Shown in pieces: positions 34,972 to 42,475 of a stretch of 64,000 nucleotides of DNA (the stretch's first letter is position 1; the number at the start of each line of letters is the position of its first letter). The position numbers and the translations under genes are program-made. The DNA lies in NCBI RefSeq assembly GCF_009828925.2, contig NZ_WUTY02000001.1, positions 2,262,492 through 2,326,491 on the forward strand, read 5' to 3'. This DNA is from Methylicorpusculum oleiharenae. GTDB taxonomy: Bacteria > Pseudomonadota > Gammaproteobacteria > Methylococcales > Methylomonadaceae. The notes below the pieces were generated by a model. The model did not search any database and was not told the origin of the DNA. It saw nothing but the letters and a program-made list of their open reading frames with translations.

Positions 34972-35996
34972 AAATAGCTTCCGTATTCAAACGCGGCGTT
35001 TATCAGCGCGGTAATATTTTCTGCCGGTATTTCTGACGGCATCAAGCCGGTACCCAAAAGGAAGTGACCGCCCGCTTTGCCGGCTTTACAAAGTCGTTTG
35101 ACTTCAGCGCGGGTCTCTTCTGCTGTCCAGTGAATCATCTTGATGTCGTCGATAACGCCGCAGGTTAAACCTCTAGAGCCGATGATGCTTTTTGCTTCGG
35201 CAAGATCGGCCAGGGGGCTGATGTAATGGGTTGTAATGCCGAGATTTTGGATTACGTCTTCAATAACCTTGTTAAATGGTGCCATGCCGCAATAATAGAT
35301 AACATCAGTTACGCCACCTGGTTCAAGGTCGCGTTTCATCCAGGGCATAGAGAAGTTGTGGAAGCGTTTCATATCCACAAAATAAGGCGAACCGAACGGA
35401 GATGAATAAATCAAAATATTGGCACCAGCGGCCCGGTAAGCGGCAATTTCTTTTTGAAAAAAGTCTGAACATTTTCGAACCAGTTCATCACGCAAATCAT
35501 CGGGCCCGGTCAGTAGCAGTTCCAGCCATTTATCCATACCCATCAGCAGTGACGGTAACGTTGTCGAGGCGGTCAGGTACGCGCAAACCGGATACTTGGC
35601 ACCGGCTTCTTCTCTCAGGATAGCCAGGCATTTGGCTGTTTCTTCCCATGCCGGGTGGTCGGTAATATCGTTCGGCACTTCCAGTTTGGCGATGTCATCG
35701 TAATCCTTGATGACGAAGTCCTCCACATTCGGTGCTCCGCTGTCAGAGAACAGAATTTTATTGCATCCCAGCAATTCCGCCTCTTTGCCGACATAAAACA
35801 GGCTCCACACATTGTCATAGCCATAACGGGCACGCATTTTGAGCTGGCCTTCGGCGACATGCTCACCTTTGGCATAGTAAGCCTGCTGAGTAAGGCCTAA
35901 TTCACGCGCGCCTTGATCCAGCAGATTACAAAATACCGGTATACGCGGGGTTGGCAATCCCTTAATAGTTGCGTCGAGAATTTCAATGGGGGTCAT
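34968..35996 (-). CDS. Uroporphyrinogen decarboxylase-family corrinoid methyltransferase (MtaA/CmuA-like)
   Basis: A 342-residue URO-D-fold protein. The N-terminus RIPVFCNLLDQGARELGLT, the central IYSSPFGSPYF and the C-terminal LLGTGLMPSEIPAENITALI follow methylcobamide methyltransferases rather than HemE. MtaA and CmuA bind zinc through His-x-Cys and a later Cys. Here those positions read Tyr234-Tyr-Cys236 and Thr316 in LGTGLMP, so two of three ligands appear to be replaced. It may use another methyl donor or acceptor, or be a sensor. It overlaps both neighbours by 4 bases, the upstream one encoding the corrinoid protein it should act on. Confidence 0.85.
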   Translation of the reverse strand: MTPIEILDATIKGLPTPRIPVFCNLLDQGARELGLTQQAYYAKGEHVAEGQLKMRARYGYDNVWSLFYVGKEAELLGCNKILFSDSGAPNVEDFVIKDYDDIAKLEVPNDITDHPAWEETAKCLAILREEAGAKYPVCAYLTASTTLPSLLMGMDKWLELLLTGPDDLRDELVRKCSDFFQKEIAAYRAAGANILIYSSPFGSPYFVDMKRFHNFSMPWMKRDLEPGGVTDVIYYCGMAPFNKVIEDVIQNLGITTHYISPLADLAEAKSIIGSRGLTCGVIDDIKMIHWTAEETRAEVKRLCKAGKAGGHFLLGTGLMPSEIPAENITALINAAFEYGSYL

Positions 35997-36661
35997 TTCG
36001 CATTCACCTCATGGATCAGATCGACGATAGTTTTAGCCGCGCTGATGCCATCAGCGGCCCAGGCGTCGGCGCCTACCGTTTTGTAAAGTTCCGGATCGAA
36101 ACGGAAAGGCGCACCGCCTACCGCTATTTTTATGCCGGATTCCAGTCCTTGATCGTTCAGTAGCTTTCGTACTTTACGACAACCGTTTTCGCCTGTTGCC
36201 GAATGCACCATCATCGCTGATATGGCAATGACTTGCGCGTTATGAGCAATGGCCTCATCGACAAAGCGCTCTGCCGTGACATTGACACCCAGATCAATGG
36301 TTTCGACCATCATCGCTTTAAGACAGCCTGAAACAATTCGTTTGCCCAGGGAATGCAGATCGCCCAAGGCTGTGCCTATAACTACACGGCCCAGGATCTT
36401 CGGCGGCGACCGAAACTGCAAAAGCATTTTTTCGGTGACCTCAGAGGCAATCTGGGCCGTCATAAAGTGTTGCGCCAGATTTGCATCCGGGTCTTTGGTA
36501 ATTATGGCCATCATTTCATTGATGGCGGGTATGACCACTTTGAAAATAATGTCTTCAGGCGTATGGCCCTCAGCTAAAGCGTTGTCGATGACTTCAAATG
36601 CGGCTTCTTTATCGGTGTCGAAAACCGCTTCATTATAGTGATTGATAATGTCGTCAAGCAT
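35993..36661 (-). CDS. Corrinoid-binding methyl-carrier protein (MtaC/MtmC-like)
   Basis: A 222-residue two-domain protein. A four-helix cap (about 1-85) precedes a Rossmann B12-binding domain with the DxHxxG motif at D101-H103-G106 (DLHSLGKRIV), the Ser/Met loop AISAMMVHSA and VGGAPF near the nucleotide tail. His103 should replace dimethylbenzimidazole as the lower cobalt ligand. Such proteins carry a methyl group on Co(III) between two methyltransferases. It is the first gene of the operon. The usual text is GDVHDIGK; here GDLHSLGK keeps the key residues. No MtaB- or MttB-like substrate methyltransferase is encoded in the window. Confidence 0.92.
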   Translation of the reverse strand: MLDDIINHYNEAVFDTDKEAAFEVIDNALAEGHTPEDIIFKVVIPAINEMMAIITKDPDANLAQHFMTAQIASEVTEKMLLQFRSPPKILGRVVIGTALGDLHSLGKRIVSGCLKAMMVETIDLGVNVTAERFVDEAIAHNAQVIAISAMMVHSATGENGCRKVRKLLNDQGLESGIKIAVGGAPFRFDPELYKTVGADAWAADGISAAKTIVDLIHEVNAK

Positions 36662-37045
36662 GATTGATCCTTACTGAGGCAAAGCAGGCATAATGGCTTT
36701 CCATCAGCGTTATTTTCCGGAAATTTAAGAAGGGTTGCCGGACGGTTTCAAAGATGTAAATACTGAAGACAAGTATAGGAAACCTGAATAAATTAGTTGT
36801 CAAAGTGCAGTTTTAAGGACTTTTATTTTTATGGTTTATCACTATTTCAGCGAAGTAACAAAACAAAGGCTGAACTTCGTATGGGTTGTAGTTGGCAATA
36901 GCCAACCCAACATTTTAAGAGGATGGCTTTAATGGTTGAGTTGTGAAAGACATGCAATCCAAGCTGCGCTGAATAATTACGATGTCTTTTTGTCTGAATC
37001 CAGCAAACTCATCTGCAGCAAGGTTGATCAGCTAGCGGGTGCTGC
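36662..37045. other. 384-base gap upstream of the corrinoid operon
   Basis: No gene was supported. It should contain the promoter of the minus-strand corrinoid operon and the terminator of the minus-strand kinase gene at 37046. I see a short inverted repeat TTGGC-AATA-GCCAA near 36892-36906. I looked for the conserved blocks of a cobalamin riboswitch and did not find them by eye. Confidence 0.5.
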
Positions 37046-38329
37046 TCAAACCTCATCAGGCGTCAGGTTGAACGGCAGATAAACCCGAAATTGACTACCT
37101 TTGCCGGGTTCGCTGCTCACATCGATTCTGCCGCCGTGTTTTGCGATAATGTTTTGCGAAATCGATAAGCCTAGGCCCGTTCCTTTTCCAACCGGTTTGG
37201 TCGTGAAAAACGGTTCAAACATACGATGCATCAGTTCCGGGGCTATGCCTTCGCCGCTGTCGGCAATTTCTACCCATACTTCTTTAGCCGTCTGTCCGCT
37301 GCGAATGTAAATGTCGCCCGTGGTTTTGATCGCATGTGCCGCATTGATTAACAGATTCATGAATACCTGGTTGAGTTGTGACGGCAAGCAATAAATTTCA
37401 GGGAGGTCGTCGTATTCCTTATGAACGGTGCAGTGATATTTCAGCTCGTTCCAGATAATGTTAAGCGTCAAATCCAGGCCTTTGTGCAAGTCGGCTAATT
37501 CCCATTTGTTTTCATCGCTGTGGGAAAAATTCTTTAAGTCCTGAATAATGTCTTTAATCCTGGACAAACCTTCAATCGATTCGGCAATCAACTGCGGAAT
37601 GTCATTGCGCAGATAATCAAGGTCCTTTTGCTGTTTTATCAGGCGCAGTTCCTGTATTGACGCCAATGTGGGCGGGTCAGTTTCTATAAGCGCGTCATAA
37701 GCGTTAAGGACCTCAAACAAATCGGCCATATAGCTTTTGAGCGTATTGATATTCGAATTGACGAAACCAACAGGATTGTTGATTTCATGAGCAATGCCGG
37801 CCGCGAGTTGACCTATCGCCGCCAGTTTTTCCGACTGCAGAAGTTGCAAATGCACTTGCTGATTTTCCTGTTGACGGCGTTGAATTTCCGTTTCCAGAAA
37901 AGCGTTTTGATCTTGCAGCCAATCGCGCGATCTTTTCAGTTCAAGCTGGGTGCGTACCCTGGCCAGTAATATGGAGAAATGGCAGGGTTTGTAAATGTAG
38001 TCAACGGCACCTAATTGCAGGCCTCTTTCTTCTTCACTATCGGAATTTAATGCGCTGACGAATATCACAGGAATTTCCCGGGTTGTCGGATTCGCCTTGA
38101 GCAATTCAATTACCTGATACCCGTCCATGCCCGGCATCATCACATCCAGCAAAATCAGATCCGGTCTAGGCGTACTGTTGACTATTTGTAACGCACGCTC
38201 TCCGGATGTCGCCACCAATACCTTGTAGTGTGGCGCCAATGCCTGTCCAAAGATCGACAAATTGATGGTATGATCGTCAACCAGCAGGATGGTGGCAGTT
38301 GTTTCGGAGAATTGTTTCTGGTTATGCAT
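37046..38329 (-). CDS. Response-regulator histidine kinase (REC, coiled coil, HisKA-like, HATPase)
   Basis: A 427-residue protein from the ATG at 38329. A GTG at 38428 would add 33 residues of non-domain sequence and leave only 39 bp to the divergent gene. The receiver domain has VDD and phospho-acceptor D62 in ILLDVMMPGMDGYQV. A coiled coil leads to the His box at H181 (AAGIAHEINNPVGFVNSN), and the HATPase has NLLINAAHAI, DSGEGI and GKGTGLGLSIS. There are no membrane helices or sensory domain, so input probably arrives by phosphorylation of REC. Its kinase core strongly resembles that of the divergent hemerythrin kinase. Confidence 0.9.
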   Translation of the reverse strand: MHNQKQFSETTATILLVDDHTINLSIFGQALAPHYKVLVATSGERALQIVNSTPRPDLILLDVMMPGMDGYQVIELLKANPTTREIPVIFVSALNSDSEEERGLQLGAVDYIYKPCHFSILLARVRTQLELKRSRDWLQDQNAFLETEIQRRQQENQQVHLQLLQSEKLAAIGQLAAGIAHEINNPVGFVNSNINTLKSYMADLFEVLNAYDALIETDPPTLASIQELRLIKQQKDLDYLRNDIPQLIAESIEGLSRIKDIIQDLKNFSHSDENKWELADLHKGLDLTLNIIWNELKYHCTVHKEYDDLPEIYCLPSQLNQVFMNLLINAAHAIKTTGDIYIRSGQTAKEVWVEIADSGEGIAPELMHRMFEPFFTTKPVGKGTGLGLSISQNIIAKHGGRIDVSSEPGKGSQFRVYLPFNLTPDEV

Positions 38330-38467
38330 CAAAAGGCCTGTAAAATCATGATTTTCGCAGAATGAATAGCCGGTATGTCTGGTTTTACGAACCTCAATCG
38401 GGAGCATCGATCGTGTTTTATCTGACACTCAATTCAACAAACTTGCCTGATAGGGCCAATTTGTCCG

Positions 38468-40213
38468 ATGGCCATTTTAACCTGGACTAAGCAGTTAAAC
38501 GTAGGCATTGACTCGATTGATCAACAGCATCGACGTCTGGTTGATATCATCAATCAACTCGATGAATCCGTAGCCTTAGGCGATGAACCTACGGCGGTAC
38601 TCAGTTTGATCGGCGAATTGATCGATTATACCCATTACCACTTCGAACATGAGGAAAGGTTGATGGGCGAAGCCGGTTACGATGCCAATAAGCTTGCCCA
38701 GCATCAAGCGCTGCACCAGGCGTTTGTCAGTAAGGTGCTTGAGGAACAACAAAAAGCCGTTACCGATCCTGATGCCGTTTCCAATAACCTGTTAGAGTTT
38801 CTTGTCGAGTGGTTGTCCGCCCATATCCTCTATTCCGACAAACAAATGGCGCTAGACATCAGCAGTATCAACACCGACAGTAGCGTTTTAAAAAAACAAC
38901 AGACCGATATCATGCAAAGCAATTTGTATTCGGCGTTGCGGGAGAGCGAGACCCGGTTTCGCGATCTGGCTGATCATCTTCCCGCATTAATCTGGATCAC
39001 AAATGCCAGGCAAGTACCGATTTTTTGCAACCGATTTTGTTTAAAACTCTACGGTTTAAGCAAGGCCCAGCTCAGCAAGGAAACTTGGCTTAATCAAGTT
39101 GATGACCGCGACCGTTTACGTGTCCAGCAGGCTTATCTGCAAGCCTCGGTCCAACGGACATCTATCAAATTAGAATACCGGCTGATCCAAGCTGATAAGT
39201 CTGCGCTTTGGGTGCTGGAAACTGCGGTGCCGCGCATTCGCCGCAATGGTCAATTTGCCGGATTGATGGGCTGTGGTGTGGATATTACCGCGCAAAAGTT
39301 GTCGGAAGCAAATCTGGAACAGCAAGTCACTGTGCGTACCCAAGAGCTTCAGATTGCCAACCAGACACTGGCAATAGAGAAACGCCAGCAAATTTCCTTG
39401 AATCAGCAACTCAAGGAGGCGCAAAATCATCTGATTCAGTCTGAAAAAATGGCATCCATCGGTCAACTGGCCGCCGGAGTGGCTCATGAAATCAATAATC
39501 CTTTGGGTTATATTTATTCCAATCTCAACACTCTGCAACACTATCTCAACGACTTATTGAAGATGGCTGATACCGCCGATCTTTTGGCCGCACAACTACC
39601 GGCCGATAACCCGGCTGTCCAAAGCTTGCAATCGCTGCAAAAGTCAGCTGATTTGAATTTCATCCGGCAAGATTTACCGGATTTGGTTGCCGAGGCGATG
39701 GAAGGAGCCAATCGCGCCAAAAAAATTGTGCAGGATTTGCGTGATTTTTCTCGCATCGACAAACAAGAACGGGCGTTGTTCGATATTGAGGCCGGTCTCA
39801 ATGCAACGCTGAATATTGTCAACAATGAGTTGAAATTAAAAGCCGAAGTCATCAAAGATTACGGTGGCGTCAAGCCCTTATTATGCGTTGGCCCACAACT
39901 TAACCAGGTATTCATGAACATGCTGGTCAACGCCGCTCAAGCGATTGACGGTTTCGGCAGAATATCCATTCGTACCGGTTACCAGGATGCCGACTGGGTA
40001 TGGGTGGAAATAGCCGATACCGGCCACGGAATCCCCGACGCGATTAAAGCTCAAATTTTTGATCCGTTTTTCACCACCAAACCGGTAGGCAAGGGGACCG
40101 GCCTGGGTTTGTCGCTATCCTATAAAATTATCCAGGATCATTCGGGTCGCATTGATTTACAATCCGAGGCCGGTAAGGGCAGTACATTCAGGATTTATCT
40201 GCCCCTTCATTGA
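38468..40213 (+). CDS. Hemerythrin-PAS sensor histidine kinase
   Basis: A 581-residue soluble kinase. Residues 1-130 are a bacteriohemerythrin with all seven di-iron ligands: H21, H58, E62, H79, H83, H119 and D124. A PAS domain (about 155-275), coiled coil, HisKA-like His box H340 (GVAHEINNPLGYIYSN) and HATPase ([27 protein letters not shown]) follow. Hemerythrin binds O2, and in some proteins NO, so this is probably an oxygen or redox sensor. The downstream response-regulator gene lies next to or overlaps its end, making the two a natural kinase-regulator pair. It is divergent from a similar kinase. Confidence 0.94.
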   Translation: MAILTWTKQLNVGIDSIDQQHRRLVDIINQLDESVALGDEPTAVLSLIGELIDYTHYHFEHEERLMGEAGYDANKLAQHQALHQAFVSKVLEEQQKAVTDPDAVSNNLLEFLVEWLSAHILYSDKQMALDISSINTDSSVLKKQQTDIMQSNLYSALRESETRFRDLADHLPALIWITNARQVPIFCNRFCLKLYGLSKAQLSKETWLNQVDDRDRLRVQQAYLQASVQRTSIKLEYRLIQADKSALWVLETAVPRIRRNGQFAGLMGCGVDITAQKLSEANLEQQVTVRTQELQIANQTLAIEKRQQISLNQQLKEAQNHLIQSEKMASIGQLAAGVAHEINNPLGYIYSNLNTLQHYLNDLLKMADTADLLAAQLPADNPAVQSLQSLQKSADLNFIRQDLPDLVAEAMEGANRAKKIVQDLRDFSRIDKQERALFDIEAGLNATLNIVNNELKLKAEVIKDYGGVKPLLCVGPQLNQVFMNMLVNAAQAIDGFGRISIRTGYQDADWVWVEIADTGHGIPDAIKAQIFDPFFTTKPVGKGTGLGLSLSYKIIQDHSGRIDLQSEAGKGSTFRIYLPLH

Positions 40214-40239
40214 TAAACAAGCATCCTAACAGTCATGCC

Positions 40240-41544
40240 ATGATTAATCCTTTCAGTGCCGAACTTCCCTCACTACCGATGAATCTGTTGTTTGTCGATG
40301 ACGAAGCCAATATTTTAAAAGCGTTGAAACGATTGTTTCGTTCGGCGGATTACTCCGTGCATCTTGCGGAAAGCGGTTCGGAAGGTTTGGCTATACTCCA
40401 GCAAACACCTATCGATTTGATCATTTCCGATATGCGTATGCCGCAGATGGACGGTGCCGAATTTTTAACCCGTGCCGCAGAACAATGGCCGGATACGGTC
40501 CGGATTTTGTTGACCGGCTATGCCGAGATCGAATCGACGATTACCGCAGTTAACAAGGGGAAGATTTACAGCTATTGCAGTAAACCCTGGGAAGATAACG
40601 AGCTGAAAATGCTGGTTAAAAACGCGGTTGAACAGAAACGCCTGCGTGATGAGCGGCAACAGTTGTTTGCGATCATCAACCAACAGAATGCCGAATTGAA
40701 AGATTTGAATACCCGGCTTGAAGAGAAAGTCGTGCATCGTACGGAACAACTCAGGCTGTCTATGCAAAAAATTGATCAGGCCCATACGGCTCTGAAGAAA
40801 CAGTACACGGATTCGATCAAGGTCTTTGCCAAAATCATTGAAATGCGGCCTGGCATAAAAAGCGGTCATTCAAAATACATCGCCGAAAATGCCCGTGAAG
40901 TTGCGCAGCTTATGGACATGGACCCCGCCGCGGTCAAAGACGTTCTTTTTGCGGGTCTGTTATTGCAAATAGGAAAAATGGGTTTGCCGGATGACCTGCT
41001 GAATCAGCCATTACACCAGTTGAGCAGACAGAATAAAAAGCGCTATCTGCATCATGGCCAGGATGGCTGGAGTTTGCTGCGGGGAATTGATCAATTGAAA
41101 AAGGCATCCGAACTGATCCTGTATCAATATGAAATGTATGACGGTTCCGGCGAGCCCAATGGCTTAAAAGGTGACCAGATCCCGCTGGGATCGCGGATTT
41201 TGGCTGTGGTACGTGATTTCATCGGTTTTCTGGGGGGGCATATTACCGGTTCGAGCATGTCGCTGGATCAGGCAAAAAACAGGCTGCTGTCAGGCAAAAA
41301 TAATGTTTACGACCCTGATGTGGTCGATGTCTTTCTGACGCTGCTTTCGGAAACGGTTTGCGAAGACAAGCGACCTGTCATCGAAATCTCCTGGACACAG
41401 CTTCAACCGGGCATGGAAGCGGCTGAAATTTTCTGCAATGATGTGTTGTATCTGAAAAACACGATGCTCACAGCCGAACAGATAGACACTATTTTAGAGA
41501 TGCGGCAGCGCACTAAAAACCTGATTTTAAGGATCAGGGTTTGA
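40240..41544 (+). CDS. Response regulator with degenerate HD-GYP domain
   Basis: A 434-residue protein from ATG 40240 (a TTG at 40210 overlaps the kinase stop). The receiver domain has FVDDE, D64 in IISDMRMPQMDG and the Lys in YCSKPW, typical of RpfG-like regulators. After a coiled coil comes an HD-GYP-like domain with HSKYIAENAREVA, but the metal-binding HD reads Leu-Gln (GLLLQIGKMGLPD). The later HHE...GYP reads QYE...GEP, and the DxxD after RILAV is lost. It should not hydrolyse c-di-GMP, but may bind a ligand or partner. It is coupled to the hemerythrin kinase. Confidence 0.87.
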   Translation: MINPFSAELPSLPMNLLFVDDEANILKALKRLFRSADYSVHLAESGSEGLAILQQTPIDLIISDMRMPQMDGAEFLTRAAEQWPDTVRILLTGYAEIESTITAVNKGKIYSYCSKPWEDNELKMLVKNAVEQKRLRDERQQLFAIINQQNAELKDLNTRLEEKVVHRTEQLRLSMQKIDQAHTALKKQYTDSIKVFAKIIEMRPGIKSGHSKYIAENAREVAQLMDMDPAAVKDVLFAGLLLQIGKMGLPDDLLNQPLHQLSRQNKKRYLHHGQDGWSLLRGIDQLKKASELILYQYEMYDGSGEPNGLKGDQIPLGSRILAVVRDFIGFLGGHITGSSMSLDQAKNRLLSGKNNVYDPDVVDVFLTLLSETVCEDKRPVIEISWTQLQPGMEAAEIFCNDVLYLKNTMLTAEQIDTILEMRQRTKNLILRIRV

Positions 41545-41552
41545 TCCGAAAA

Positions 41553-42281
41553 TTATTTTACGCCGTAAGGTTTGAATAGATAGCGTAACTCCTCCAACCC
41601 ATCTTCAATTGACCAGGTCACGGATTTCGACAGCAAATCCAGCAAAATGATGGCATTGACTGTAGCATCCTCACTGATTGCCGCCTTGAAACGCCTTGCC
41701 AGTGCCCGGTTTACAACTTGCAGCTGCTGGTATTTTTCCGTGAGTTTGTCCAGTTCCAGTGTGGCGTCCAGTCCATCTTTATGCAGAAAATACTGAGCCA
41801 GTAAAAACATCGAGGTGGTCCGGTAGATGGTCTCGTCAGGCGTGGCTAGAGGTAAATGGAAATGCGCCATCGGCTTCAGAAATTCGGTATGCGGACAGGG
41901 ACTTGTCGCCATGATCAAGCCCAGTATCGAACTCAACGCGCGTTGGACTGTGGTGTTCCCACTGATGGTTCGCTCAAGGGTCGTCACTTCAATCAGCACT
42001 GTTTCATAAGAAGACAGTGCCCCGCACCATTTTATTAACGGCAACAAATTCGCCGCAACCGGACAAAAAGGGGTCTGTTGTTTAAATAGCGGACAGTTTT
42101 CGCATTGCTGATAATCCAATTCAGCCCAAAACGGCAGGTCATCCCGATCCGGGGAAATGAAGATTTCACCAGCCAGATCAATTTCTATCGAAAACTCAAT
42201 CAAACGATTATCGGGGAATCGTAACTTGTAATGAAAAACAAGGAGCTGCTTTATTGGTGTTTCTGAAACCATAAGGACCAA
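41553..42281 (-). CDS. Conserved protein of unknown function with N-terminal Cys cluster
   Basis: A 242-residue soluble protein. A beta-rich start (residues 8-60: LLVFHYKLRFPDNRLIEF, PFWAELDYQQCENCPLF) is followed by CPVAANLLPLI, giving a Cys-x2-Cys...Cys pattern. A helical domain follows with SSILGLIMATSPCPHTEFLKPMAHFHLP. The balance of conserved-looking blocks suggests a genuine family, perhaps DUF6901-like, but I am not sure of the name. It is convergent with the pseudo-HD-GYP gene (8-bp gap) and on the same strand as the downstream island genes. The cysteines could bind zinc or an iron-sulfur centre. Confidence 0.7.
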   Translation of the reverse strand: MVLMVSETPIKQLLVFHYKLRFPDNRLIEFSIEIDLAGEIFISPDRDDLPFWAELDYQQCENCPLFKQQTPFCPVAANLLPLIKWCGALSSYETVLIEVTTLERTISGNTTVQRALSSILGLIMATSPCPHTEFLKPMAHFHLPLATPDETIYRTTSMFLLAQYFLHKDGLDATLELDKLTEKYQQLQVVNRALARRFKAAISEDATVNAIILLDLLSKSVTWSIEDGLEELRYLFKPYGVK

Positions 42282-42372
42282 GACAGTGATTTACTTGCAA
42301 TGAATATTATCAAGTACTGATATACCTGAAGTTTCCCAATAATTTCAAAAGCGGACAGTCATTATGCTTTGG

Positions 42373-42450
42373 CTGCCGGAACGACGGCAACTATTAATGC
42401 AAACGCAGCTCCCTAACAAGCCTGGACAATCCTATAAAAACGGGGAAACT
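42373..42450. repeat. 78-base intergenic repeat, second copy
   Basis: Matches 26581-26658 at 72 of 78 bases by hand count, in the same orientation. It begins CTGCCGGAACGACGGCAACT and ends CGGGGAAACT. It lies 25 bases past the 3' end of the RACo-like gene, on the minus strand, so it could lie in that transcript's 3' region. Confidence 0.8.
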
Positions 42451-42475
42451 TCAGTTATATACTTCGTGCTGGAGG

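Noticed and set aside
36662-37045. Cobalamin riboswitch before the corrinoid operon
   Set aside because: The conserved B12-box and flanking helices were not found by eye; a covariance-model search would be decisive.
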